A DNA stretch of 64,000 nucleotides from Leptospira limi. GTDB taxonomy: Bacteria > Spirochaetota > Leptospiria > Leptospirales > Leptospiraceae. The DNA is taken from assembly GCF_026151395.1 (NCBI RefSeq), contig NZ_JAMQPV010000001.1, positions 2,544,501 to 2,608,500 on the forward strand, given 5' to 3'. Positions 38,039 through 45,884 of the stretch are shown here, piece by piece. Each line of letters begins with the position of its first letter. Position 1 is the stretch's first letter. Made by a program: the position numbers and the translations under genes. Below the pieces are notes generated by a model. It did not search any database, was not told the DNA's origin, and was given only the letters and a program-made list of their open reading frames with translations.

Positions 38039-38712
38039 TTTTTTTCCTGTAAAAATCCAATGTGACAAGGTGCTTTCGATGGACCATTGATTGCCTTCTT
38101 AAAGTCCTGAAGTGGAATGAACGAATTGGCCCCGTCATGGTCCTTGTAATTAGTTAAAAGTTTTCCGAAAGGATCTTTAAGTATAAAACCAAGTATTTTT
38201 CCATTTAAGTCTTCTCTGTATCCACTTCCAAATGTTAGATGACCTTTTCCCGAAGGATACCAATCCTTTATGTAAAGTGAAATCATCAAAGGATCTCCTT
38301 TCTTCATGATTTTTTGAATTGCTGAAAGAGTAGCCTTTTCAAAATCAAATGTGAAGTCCGTGTCCTTTAGAATGACTTCGTTCATCAGTCTTTTATGAAC
38401 TGCCCAAAGGAATCTTGTTTCTCCCTTTTTCATTACTTTGTCTAATGCAAGTTCATAAGCGACTTCATCGACAATAGTTTTTATAATTCTTCTTTCGTGT
38501 AAGAATCCACAGAACATGGAACCAGCAGATATAAAACACTTTGTAACTCGATCATATAGTAGGTGTTCGTATTTTTCAAAGTCTTCTAAATCAAAAAGAT
38601 ACTTTCCCTTTTTATCGAAAACTTTTCCGTCCTCGATGGTGTAAGGATTTATATTATCTCTTTGAGAGAGATAATCTGTTTTCGTTAAGAGATGATCTGT
38701 AAATGAATCCAT
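38035..38712 (-). CDS. C39-like papain-fold cysteine peptidase
   Basis: 225 residues. Cys59 in VTKCFISAGSMF matches the position of the catalytic Cys in C39-like peptidases (usually CxPTS/A). His158 in GKGHLTFGSGY and Asp180 in GFILKDPFG complete the His and Asp pattern of PF13529-type domains. No signal peptide. It may cut peptidoglycan as endolysin or process virion proteins. The GSGY...ILKDPFG block is the strongest evidence; the Cys context is divergent. Confidence 0.6.
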   Translation of the reverse strand: MDSFTDHLLTKTDYLSQRDNINPYTIEDGKVFDKKGKYLFDLEDFEKYEHLLYDRVTKCFISAGSMFCGFLHERRIIKTIVDEVAYELALDKVMKKGETRFLWAVHKRLMNEVILKDTDFTFDFEKATLSAIQKIMKKGDPLMISLYIKDWYPSGKGHLTFGSGYREDLNGKILGFILKDPFGKLLTNYKDHDGANSFIPLQDFKKAINGPSKAPCHIGFLQEKK

Positions 38713-38719
38713 CTTTTAA

Positions 38720-39061
38720 CTAGAAGAAAAAACCGGCTGCAATCGCTGCTATTACCAAAAGAACACTTGAACCAGATTTTTCTTTAGCGTTCGTTTGAGT
38801 TGTGGTCACGTTTGCCTTTGGTGGGGTTTGGGTTGTAGTTGAAATTGGTTTTGTTTCAACTTTAATAATTCCAACACCCGGATTCATTGTTTGAAAATCC
38901 CGGATAGCTTTACCGGCAGTTTCTCCGATTGCTTTTCCATTTGAATCGACTTCAGATAGAAAAGAAAATCTCTTCTCTTGAGTGTTATACAATAGTCCTT
39001 CTACTTTTGGGTAGTTGTACTTCTTGTTTGTTGGTACATAAACATAAACTCGACCTTTCAT
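38720..39061 (-). CDS. Small tail-anchored membrane protein
   Basis: 113 residues: an N-terminal beta-rich domain (MKGRVYVYVPTNKKYNYPKV...), a Thr/Gln/Pro-rich linker (about 70-92) and a C-terminal span (SVLLVIAAIAAGFFF) ending the protein. The start overlaps the stop of the M15 peptidase gene (ATGA) and is preceded by the recurrent AGGTAAGCGAAAATG signal. Probably a virion membrane protein; function unknown. Confidence 0.55.
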   Translation of the reverse strand: MKGRVYVYVPTNKKYNYPKVEGLLYNTQEKRFSFLSEVDSNGKAIGETAGKAIRDFQTMNPGVGIIKVETKPISTTTQTPPKANVTTTQTNAKEKSGSSVLLVIAAIAAGFFF

Positions 39062-39543
39062 TTTCGCTTACCTCTTAAACTATAAATTGAAATTCCAATA
39101 ACTGCTACTATAGGGAAGATTATCTTGCCATTGAGTCCGGGAACAAATCTTCTCCAACCTTTGATTTGAAAATGCGCTGGATCTGGAAATTTTATTTTCT
39201 TCTTTGTTTTTGTGTCGATTCTCCAAAAATCCATTCCCCATGCTATATCTGAGTTTTTACTCAGTAACTCTCGAATGTCCTTTTCTCTGTTTGTAAAATT
39301 GACATTCCTTATATCAAAAGCTAAACCGTGATTATGTGGAGAATTCCCGGCGGTCGCATAAGTCACAATCTCTCCGGATCTCGTTCTTCCCAAAGAGTAA
39401 AGATAGGTTTGTCTTTCATTTGTTCTTTTAGTTTCAAACAATTCCGCCTCCGGAATTGTCCTCTTCAAATCTTTCCAAAAAGATTGAAGTCTAGAAGTAA
39501 CTAGATCAATTGAATTGTTGGCCTGTGTTACTTCTAAACTCAT
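39058..39543 (-). CDS. Tail-anchored M15-type peptidoglycan peptidase
   Basis: 161 residues. The zinc motif S68-P-H70-N-H-G-L-A-F-D77 matches SxHxxGxAxD, and His124 in DPAHFQ gives the third ligand, as in VanY/L-Ala-D-Glu peptidases such as T5 endolysin. ETKRTNERQTYLYSLGR is the expected upstream helix. A C-terminal membrane span (IIFPIVAVIGISIYSL) and basic tail are unusual for a soluble endolysin and suggest a membrane- or virion-bound lysin for entry or exit. Confidence 0.85.
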   Translation of the reverse strand: MSLEVTQANNSIDLVTSRLQSFWKDLKRTIPEAELFETKRTNERQTYLYSLGRTRSGEIVTYATAGNSPHNHGLAFDIRNVNFTNREKDIRELLSKNSDIAWGMDFWRIDTKTKKKIKFPDPAHFQIKGWRRFVPGLNGKIIFPIVAVIGISIYSLRGKRK

Positions 39544-40053
39544 TTACTTTCTAAGCAAAAGAAAAAGACCAAGACCTACGGCTGCATAGGTTCCGTACTT
39601 TAATCCATCTTTGACTTCATCTTTTTTGGTTCCGGTTGAATCTGCAATGGTTCGGATGGGATCAACTAAACCGCCTTCTTCAAAAACATACTCCTTCAAT
39701 TGATTCAAAGATGGATGCTTTGATAAGATTGTTTCTCTAAATTTCTGGATCTCTTCATCCGTAGAAAAAAGAGTAGAAGCAAGAGTTTTCCGAAAGACAG
39801 TTTCTTTCTTTACTACAAAAGAAAGTCGTTTCAATTCTGCATTGTGCTTAAAGCCTTTGAATTGGCTTAAATAGTTGAAAGTATCAATATCAAAGCCTAT
39901 CGGTTGTGTTACTCCGCTTAACGAGTAATCCAACGCATAACGAGGAACGCTGTTTTTACTGTTTGGTATCCATGGAACATCCCAGCCAGGAATAAAAGAT
40001 TCCGTTGGCATGGTTTCTAGAAATCGGTTGATATAATAGTTTATATTGCTCAT
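39544..40053 (-). CDS. Tail-anchored membrane protein of unknown function
   Basis: 169 residues: a Pro/Trp-rich N-terminal part (FIPGWDVPWIPNSKNSVPRY), a helical middle, and a C-terminal span (YAAVGLGLFLLLRK) ending at once in Arg-Lys. It directly precedes the peptidase gene and overlaps the upstream gene by four bases. Probably a virion component. Confidence 0.55.
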   Translation of the reverse strand: MSNINYYINRFLETMPTESFIPGWDVPWIPNSKNSVPRYALDYSLSGVTQPIGFDIDTFNYLSQFKGFKHNAELKRLSFVVKKETVFRKTLASTLFSTDEEIQKFRETILSKHPSLNQLKEYVFEEGGLVDPIRTIADSTGTKKDEVKDGLKYGTYAAVGLGLFLLLRK

Positions 40054-40391
40054 TGTTTTTTTCCCTTATTGTTTTGTTTCTTACCAAGACCCATAATTTG
40101 TTCATAAATTTTTAAAACTAAATCTCTTGTAGCTGAAGACTCATCAGAGAACTTCCTCATCGTATTTTCAGTTCTTTCTAAATTTTTATTTAGAGTCAAA
40201 AGTTCCGACATGACCTTATCATTGTTACGATCATGTTCAGATTTCACTTCTGTGATTTTGTCAGTGTTGGATTGTATCTTTTCGTTTAACTCTTCTTTGG
40301 TTTTAGCAATTTTCTGATTTACTTGTGAGTTTACATAGTAAATAGAAAATCCTGTCACAGCACCAACTAACTCTTGAAATCCGATTTCCAT
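40050..40391 (-). CDS. N-terminally anchored coiled-coil protein
   Basis: 113 residues. One N-terminal hydrophobic segment (FQELVGAVTGFSIYYV) is followed by a long charged coiled coil (NQKIAKTKEELNEKIQSNTD onward) and a Lys/Asn-rich tail. Similar small coiled-coil membrane proteins occur near phage lysis genes; it could be a holin accessory, a spanin-like tether or a virion protein. Confidence 0.5.
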   Translation of the reverse strand: MEIGFQELVGAVTGFSIYYVNSQVNQKIAKTKEELNEKIQSNTDKITEVKSEHDRNNDKVMSELLTLNKNLERTENTMRKFSDESSATRDLVLKIYEQIMGLGKKQNNKGKKQ

Positions 40392-40395
40392 ACAT

Positions 40396-40815
40396 TTATC
40401 CGTAAACTGGAGTTCCCACTAAATTTCTTTTTGTCCCGGCAGTTACATCTAATTGAAGACTGTTCCATTCTGTTAGGGATTTATATCCGACATCCCCAGA
40501 AGCAATCCATGGAATCGGTTGAGGTCGATATTCTCTTGCATAAGCTGGATCTGGACTTACGGCCATCCATGGCCATGGAGTATAATCAATTTGTCCAGTT
40601 CTCCATTCTCCATTAACTAAGCATTGGCATTGATATGTTCCCCAAGAATAGATCCATTCGAAACAGATTAAATTTCCCCATCCATCTCGAATCCAATGTT
40701 TATCATACTCTGCGATAACTTCTACCCAAGCCCAAGGCTGTGCTCCTTGATATTCATAAGAAACATTTGCATAACCAAGCAGAGTTTGGGTTACAGACAT
40801 AAGGCTTGCTAACAT
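40396..40815 (-). CDS. Trp/Tyr-rich hypothetical protein
   Basis: 139 residues with 11 Trp and 11 Tyr (GAQPWAWVEV, RDGWGNLICFEWIYSWGTYQ, DYTPWPWMAV). The pattern suggests a small beta-sandwich with exposed aromatic residues, as in carbohydrate-binding domains. It begins directly after the fibre-like gene, so it may be a receptor-binding tip or fibre chaperone. No family recognised. Confidence 0.5.
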   Translation of the reverse strand: MLASLMSVTQTLLGYANVSYEYQGAQPWAWVEVIAEYDKHWIRDGWGNLICFEWIYSWGTYQCQCLVNGEWRTGQIDYTPWPWMAVSPDPAYAREYRPQPIPWIASGDVGYKSLTEWNSLQLDVTAGTKRNLVGTPVYG

Positions 40816-42108
40816 TTAAGTCCAACCTTTCTTCCAAGATCCAAGATAGTTTGTTCCATCAAAATACATGGTTAAGATGGAAACTTTATTTGCTCCAAGG
40901 TCTGGACTTTCACCAGTTGGTATTTTTACATTTGAAGGAAGTGTTATCGTTCTTCCTCCTGTTTCATCTTGTGTGAAAACGATTAGATAAACGTTTCCTT
41001 CATATCCACCATTTAGAGATGAGATAGTAAGATTCCCGATTAATTTTACTTTTACAGTGCGATTACCATTGAAAATGGTACCGAATGGAATTGAACCATA
41101 TAGTTCTCCGAATTCGAAGACTTCATTATTCCAAACTCTCTTTTCGGAATCAGAAACGAATCGTTTGTAAATAGATTCTTCAATTTCGGAAGCAGGAATA
41201 TTTCCGTTATTTCGCTTACTATCTAGTTGTGTTTGTAATCCAGTGATGTTGGCAATTGTATGGCTATGAGGATCGGGAGGGAATGTTGTAGGTTTATCAA
41301 TAATATTAATCCAAGACTGGATAATGTCCATTGATTCCATTTCGGATAGTTTAATCCATGTTGATGAAGCAATTTCAAATAGATAAAAAGCTCCTCCTGT
41401 TGATACAGTGGGATCTCCTGTTGCATCCTTTACGTAAACGGGAAGGTTTCCTATTGGTGTTAAAGCATTTCTTTGTACAATAGTATTAACGATTTGTAAT
41501 GCTGGATCGAATACTGGAACCTGAGAAGCTGGAATTTTTCCAGAAGCATCCAAAGAAGCAACTCCATTTGAAACACCTTTTTGAGATAAAGGTATTTTTG
41601 AATTTATCTCCAAAGTTAAATCAGGAAAGTCCGAAGGCTCGTGTGAATGTATAGCAGGTGGAAATACGCTAGGTTTTAACTGTATATCTTCCCATTTAGG
41701 TTTATTTTGTACGATGCGAGGTCTTACCGGATTTGCATTGGAAATTATAATTCCCGTCGCACTATCTGAATCTAAACCATTGATCTTTTCTCCAAGTGCA
41801 TTGGAAAAAAATTGCATTTGTTGTTTGTATCCATCAATTTGATCGGTTGAAATAAGTTCAAAGAATTCCCATAGATATTTCCTATGACCATTTCTTGAAT
41901 CTTGAGAAGGTGCTTCACCATGAGCAAGTCTATCGAACCTTTCTGTTAATTCATTAAACTGATCTAAGATTGAATCTCTTAAATCATCTAAATCAGAAAT
42001 TTCGGCAAATTCAACATATTCATTTTCCCAATCAGTTGCATATATGTTTGCAAAAATTTCTCCACCAACTGGCCAATCCAACCAAGCGGAATAGATACCT
42101 TTAGACAT
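40816..42108 (-). CDS. Fibre or spike-like protein
   Basis: 430 residues. GVASLDASGKIPASQVP (182-198) is a motif widespread in phage tail-fibre and baseplate proteins. Two PPxxHSH segments (HSH at 154-156 and 281-283), the second followed by IANITGLQTQL, match trimeric fibre repeats in which HxH binds a metal ion. The C-terminal 100 residues form a beta-rich domain (RTVKVKLIGNLTISSLNGG) seen in fibre heads. I infer a receptor-binding spike. Confidence 0.72.
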   Translation of the reverse strand: MSKGIYSAWLDWPVGGEIFANIYATDWENEYVEFAEISDLDDLRDSILDQFNELTERFDRLAHGEAPSQDSRNGHRKYLWEFFELISTDQIDGYKQQMQFFSNALGEKINGLDSDSATGIIISNANPVRPRIVQNKPKWEDIQLKPSVFPPAIHSHEPSDFPDLTLEINSKIPLSQKGVSNGVASLDASGKIPASQVPVFDPALQIVNTIVQRNALTPIGNLPVYVKDATGDPTVSTGGAFYLFEIASSTWIKLSEMESMDIIQSWINIIDKPTTFPPDPHSHTIANITGLQTQLDSKRNNGNIPASEIEESIYKRFVSDSEKRVWNNEVFEFGELYGSIPFGTIFNGNRTVKVKLIGNLTISSLNGGYEGNVYLIVFTQDETGGRTITLPSNVKIPTGESPDLGANKVSILTMYFDGTNYLGSWKKGWT

Positions 42109-42111
42109 TCT

Positions 42112-42774
42112 CTATTCCTCCTCATCTTCATCAGATAGAGAAATGATTGAGAAATTGATACGTCCACTCATCGCAACTCTAGTACGTTGGCATTTAGCAG
42201 TATAAGGAAAGAAATAAAGGAAATTCTTTCCATTGGGATTTTTAATTGGAATATCTCCGGGGACTGGATAAGGAGTTCCATTCAAGAGAAATGTATCAAC
42301 TAACGTATTGCCAATTAATAACTTAGAAGCTGAAGCAAAATCATACTGAGGATTAGAAAAATTTTCCTCATCAATATATTCTTCATATTCTAAAATGTCT
42401 TCGTAACAGACAATTGTTGGCATTCTAGAAATCTTATCTGCAACACTTAATTCAGGGAATGGAGTGTTTGCAGGGATATTGTTTTCTGGTGCAAAAATTC
42501 CTGATCCATAATCAACTAACTTATTAAATCCGTCATTTAGAACTTCTTCCAAATTATCAGCTAACACAAGAGCAAGAGTTACCGGATTCGAAAGTGCTTG
42601 AGTTGATCTAAAGAAATAACTCTGAACAAGTGCGTTTCGAATCACTAACTTCTTCTCTTTTTCAATATCTATTTTTCCGATACTGAAAGTCTCTGTATAA
42701 ATCGGAGGAGGTAATTCCGAAGAAGATCGATAGTCTTGCGTAAATGAAAATGGATGGGAAATTCGACGTTCCAT
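42112..42774 (-). CDS. Hypothetical virion-type protein
   Basis: 220 residues, no signal peptide or span, mixed alpha/beta with a beta-rich C-terminal half (RTRVAMSGRINFSIISLSDE) and an acidic tail (SDEDEEE). It lies between the fibre-like gene and the two beta-rich candidates at 42.8-44.0 kb, starting two bases after the 149-residue gene. A virion protein (vertex, adaptor or penton) is the most likely role. Confidence 0.5.
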   Translation of the reverse strand: MERRISHPFSFTQDYRSSSELPPPIYTETFSIGKIDIEKEKKLVIRNALVQSYFFRSTQALSNPVTLALVLADNLEEVLNDGFNKLVDYGSGIFAPENNIPANTPFPELSVADKISRMPTIVCYEDILEYEEYIDEENFSNPQYDFASASKLLIGNTLVDTFLLNGTPYPVPGDIPIKNPNGKNFLYFFPYTAKCQRTRVAMSGRINFSIISLSDEDEEE

Positions 42775-42776
42775 TA

Positions 42777-43226
42777 TTATTTCTGAACCACTTCCTTCGA
42801 GTCGTCCAATTCTTCCATAAGAAGTGCTACCATTACACTTCGTTCAGGAACTGCAATAGCCCAAGTCTTTAAATGAATTTCAATTGAAAGATTCTTTGGA
42901 ATCAAAATTCCATCACCAGGAAATGGGAAAATTTGAAATGCAGGCGTTGAAAGGTTTGGAGAAATCTTAGATCCTAAAACTGCCAATGCAAGGTCTCCAG
43001 AAATCGGAGGATTGTTTTTTGTTTTAGAAGTTTTGAATTCTATACAAACATCATCAATCTCACCTTTGTATCTTAATACAACACCAATAACTCGCCCGTC
43101 TTTGTTTGTATTGTTTTCGATAGTCATAGCCTTCGTATAACTGTCACCATTAACAGGATTGACTGCTTTGTTCATTCCAGCTAACAATGTATAGTCATGG
43201 CCTTTGTAATTTACTTTAGTATTCAT
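42777..43226 (-). CDS. Beta-rich virion protein candidate (minor capsid)
   Basis: 149 residues, with alternating beta-strand patterns (TIENNTNKDGRVIGVVLRYKG, NLSIEIHLKTWAIAVPERSVMVALLME) of a size fitting one jelly roll. It follows the 229-residue candidate after a hairpin and has a variant of the element's start signal (GGTACGCGAAAAATG). A pair of unequal beta proteins recalls tailless viruses with single-jelly-roll capsids; this needs a structure prediction. Confidence 0.45.
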   Translation of the reverse strand: MNTKVNYKGHDYTLLAGMNKAVNPVNGDSYTKAMTIENNTNKDGRVIGVVLRYKGEIDDVCIEFKTSKTKNNPPISGDLALAVLGSKISPNLSTPAFQIFPFPGDGILIPKNLSIEIHLKTWAIAVPERSVMVALLMEELDDSKEVVQK

Positions 43227-43244
43227 TTTTCGCGTACCGTTTAA

Positions 43245-43267
43245 AAGACCGGCTTCTCGCCGGTCTT
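43245..43267 (-). terminator. Hairpin after the capsid candidate, possible attenuator
   Basis: AAGACCGGC (43245-43253) and GCCGGTCTT (43259-43267) make a perfect 9-bp stem with a 5-base loop. On the minus strand it ends in CTTTT then AAACGG, a short T-run. It lies 28 bases after the 229-residue gene and 18 before the 149-residue start. Partial termination would raise the upstream gene's mRNA over downstream genes. Confidence 0.55.
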
Positions 43268-43295
43268 AAAATTGAATTAGTTTCTTTAGAAACGT

Positions 43296-43985
43296 TTATT
43301 TTGGAAATTCCACACCTAGGGCAGTAACAACCAAAAGGTGATTGTTTAACGGTGCATCAACTCCAGTTCCTTGCGATGGCAACCAAGCCTCAAAAACAAA
43401 TGAATCGTTATTTGAGAATTCCACTGGAAGATAAAGAACTCTTAATCCAGAGTTTCTTTCTTCAATGTTTCCGGTTTGAGTATGGACAACAGCCACAGAT
43501 TCATGACCGTTTGTAATTCCATCACCAATCTTAAACGGTTTCAATACTCTTGGAAGCGGGTCAATGATCGACTTGAAAGATCCTTCTCTTAGAACGGTTT
43601 TGTTCTTTGTTATTTTAAATCGAATCAAGTTGATTAGTTTGTTCGCTGCATCTAAAACATTGTAGGTACCATCACCTGCGAGATTTAAAGCTGCAAAGTC
43701 TGGCCCGTGAAGTTCAGCTTGGAAACCTACAAGTTTCCCTTTTTGGGATTCGATAGGATTTTTTCCACCAAGGCCATAATGTGCTAAATGACCATAGTTT
43801 GCTCGGTCTTCATTTCCGGAAAAGAAACCAAATGATTTATCCCCTGTTGCTAATTTTGCAACTGATTGAAGCTCAATTGGGATTCCGCCCTTTTGCATAA
43901 GAAGAGAAATTTCAGATTGAACAGTTTTTCTCGCATTTGGATTTTTATTAACACGTGCTTGTGTCGGTTGTTGTTGTGTTTGCAT
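43296..43985 (-). CDS. Major capsid protein candidate
   Basis: 229 residues. After a basic, disordered N-terminus (residues 1-25) comes a beta-rich body (KLVGFQAELHGPDFAALNLAGDGTYNVLDA, in part; LRVLYLPVEFSNNDSFVFEAWLP) with no signal peptide or span. It has a full copy of the strong start signal TAGGTAAGCGAAAAATG and is followed by a hairpin, both expected for the most abundant virion protein. No HK97-fold signature was recognised. Capsid identity is an inference from size, position and expression signals. Confidence 0.45.
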   Translation of the reverse strand: MQTQQQPTQARVNKNPNARKTVQSEISLLMQKGGIPIELQSVAKLATGDKSFGFFSGNEDRANYGHLAHYGLGGKNPIESQKGKLVGFQAELHGPDFAALNLAGDGTYNVLDAANKLINLIRFKITKNKTVLREGSFKSIIDPLPRVLKPFKIGDGITNGHESVAVVHTQTGNIEERNSGLRVLYLPVEFSNNDSFVFEAWLPSQGTGVDAPLNNHLLVVTALGVEFPK

Positions 43986-44019
43986 TTTTCGCTTACCTAT
44001 TTTCGCTTTTTGAAATCAT

Positions 44020-44559
44020 TTACACAAGGTCGAAGACCGATTCAGCACCGGAGACTTCTTCTTCTTCCTCGAATTCATCGTTACCAAATTCATAAACTGG
44101 TTCTGATTCACCAACTTGCGAACTTTCACTTGGAGCAAGATATTGAATCTTTCCTTCACTGAATGCTTGTTGAATTCTTCGATCAACTTCCGCATTGATT
44201 TGGTTTTCAGCTTCTTCTCCAGATACTTCGATGTATTCATCGGTTTCACCGGCTAACGCACTTACAACACCAGCAGGAAGGGCATTTTGAACCGTTGGAA
44301 TTCTAGTTGCCAAATGAAGCGTAGCGGATGCAGAACCAGCAACGATACCGACCCGGACTAGTTTGTCCTTAATCTTGTCTTGTAATTTGATTGCTCCCAC
44401 TGTTATACCAGCGGACACAATTACAGCTCCGGTTTCAGGAGATTCTTTCATGATTTGCTTTGAATACTCCATAGTTGAAAGGAATCGGTTCAAAGCATAA
44501 CCAACAAAGGCAGCTCCACCAAGTTTAGCTCCTGACATGATGTTTTGTTTAAAACTCAT
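44020..44559 (-). CDS. Multi-span membrane protein, virion candidate
   Basis: 179 residues. Up to three weak hydrophobic, glycine/alanine-rich segments (LGGAAFVGYALNRFL, TGAVIVSAGITVGAI, VGIVAGSASATLHLA) fill residues 12-90. A long acidic tail follows (NDEFEEEEEVSGAES). Small-residue spans like these are found in internal-membrane proteins of PRD1- and PM2-type viruses. One base separates its start from the end of the basic 69-residue gene. Confidence 0.5.
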   Translation of the reverse strand: MSFKQNIMSGAKLGGAAFVGYALNRFLSTMEYSKQIMKESPETGAVIVSAGITVGAIKLQDKIKDKLVRVGIVAGSASATLHLATRIPTVQNALPAGVVSALAGETDEYIEVSGEEAENQINAEVDRRIQQAFSEGKIQYLAPSESSQVGESEPVYEFGNDEFEEEEEVSGAESVFDLV

Positions 44560-44560
44560 A

Positions 44561-44770
44561 TTAAGCCGCCTTTACTCTGGACGCTGCACTTCGAATTTGG
44601 TTGATAAGTGCTTTCTTCTTTTTCAAAGGCTCTGTTTTTGCCTTTACCTTTGCTTCCCAAGCCTTAATACGCTCGCCGTATCGCTTCCAAGTTTCAATGG
44701 AAGCTGATTCCTTTGGAGCCTTCGGCTTTTTTGGAAGTTTTCTTTTTTTTCGTTTTGTTGATCCGAACAT
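44561..44770 (-). CDS. Small, very basic protein, possible DNA-binding virion protein
   Basis: 69 residues, about one third Lys/Arg (STKRKKRKLPKKPKAPKES, KAKTEPLKKKKALINQI). It carries a full copy of the start signal AGGTAAGCGAAAAATG. Size and charge fit a genome-condensing protein, like the basic proteins packaged in some tailless phages. Confidence 0.5.
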   Translation of the reverse strand: MFGSTKRKKRKLPKKPKAPKESASIETWKRYGERIKAWEAKVKAKTEPLKKKKALINQIRSAASRVKAA

Positions 44771-44789
44771 TTTTCGCTTACCTACTTAC

Positions 44790-45884
44790 TTATTTTTTAA
44801 ATAAAAATAATCCACCGAGTACAACACCAACTAACAAGATGGTGTTTTTGCTATCACTATCAACCTTATGGGTAATTTCAGAATCTAAGATTCCTCGTGA
44901 AGTTGAACTACCGCTTGCATAAGCCGCACTTGAAGTTGGCTTTGCTATTTTAATACTTGCCGCTTTTGTGGGAGTGGCCTTTTTGATTTTCACAGGCTTG
45001 TTAGTTTGAGAGAGTGCTTTAAGGATTGCATCCGTTGCCTTTTGCTTTGATACTTTTTTCTTTGCACTCTTTGCAGCTTGGTTTTGTTGAATGGTCGAAG
45101 CTGCACTCATCGCCATTGGAATAAATTGTGCAAATCCAAGTTCGCCACTCATTTCTTCTTCCTCTTCTTCATAATATTGATCACTTTCTTCCTCTGAATA
45201 TTCTTCAGTTGGAATTTCTTCTTCGTATTCTTCCTCGACTTCTTCTTCCTCTGGTTCCTCTTCAGGCATTCCAGAGTCAGGACTAAGAAGGCTTCCAGCA
45301 CCTTGAGCTACTTGTGATAGAATATCACCCGCACCTTTTGCAAGTTGACCTACACCCTTAGAAATTCCTTTGCCGACATCAGAAAGATGCTTTGTATATG
45401 CTTTTCCAGCTTGAGAAATACCTTTCCCAACACTACTGACACCTTTAGAGATGCCTTTACCGACTTTGCTAAATCCTTTAGTTAAGCCGCTTGTTTTGAT
45501 TTTGGGAGCTTTGAATTTTACTTTTGGAAGTTTACCGAGTTTCATTTTCGGCATTTTAGGAAGACTAAAACCTTTGAAACCTTTGAAGCTAAATCCTTCT
45601 AAGGTTTCATATTCATGTACGTTTCCTTCATCGTCTCCAAAGACAAGGACAGCGTCTCCGTTTTCATCTTCGAAACCATAGACAAGATATCCTGTATCTT
45701 CATCCTCACCTAAGAGAAGATATTCTTCTCCATCGTCTCCAGAAAGGAAGACAGGTTCGTTTGAAAACAAAGGTGAATCAATTTCTTCTCCATGAAGAAT
45801 TGAATCATAACTTACTAAAATATTTTTGACCGATTGAGGGGGAGCTTCGTCCCCCTCTAATCGAATTGATTCTACTTGTGACAT
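44790..45884 (-). CDS. Tail-anchored protein with KGIS repeats, virion candidate
   Basis: 364 residues in distinct zones: an acidic beta region (about 50-105), a glycine/lysine-rich amphipathic repeat region (about 110-200; GFSKVGKGISKGVSSVGKGI and further copies), a Glu-rich stretch (about 205-245), and a basic Ala/Lys linker. A C-terminal span (TILLVGVVLGGLFLFKK) ends the protein. It is the first gene of the late unit, after a 120-base AT-rich spacer. The amphipathic repeats could bind or bend membrane. Confidence 0.55.
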   Translation of the reverse strand: MSQVESIRLEGDEAPPQSVKNILVSYDSILHGEEIDSPLFSNEPVFLSGDDGEEYLLLGEDEDTGYLVYGFEDENGDAVLVFGDDEGNVHEYETLEGFSFKGFKGFSLPKMPKMKLGKLPKVKFKAPKIKTSGLTKGFSKVGKGISKGVSSVGKGISQAGKAYTKHLSDVGKGISKGVGQLAKGAGDILSQVAQGAGSLLSPDSGMPEEEPEEEEVEEEYEEEIPTEEYSEEESDQYYEEEEEEMSGELGFAQFIPMAMSAASTIQQNQAAKSAKKKVSKQKATDAILKALSQTNKPVKIKKATPTKAASIKIAKPTSSAAYASGSSTSRGILDSEITHKVDSDSKNTILLVGVVLGGLFLFKK

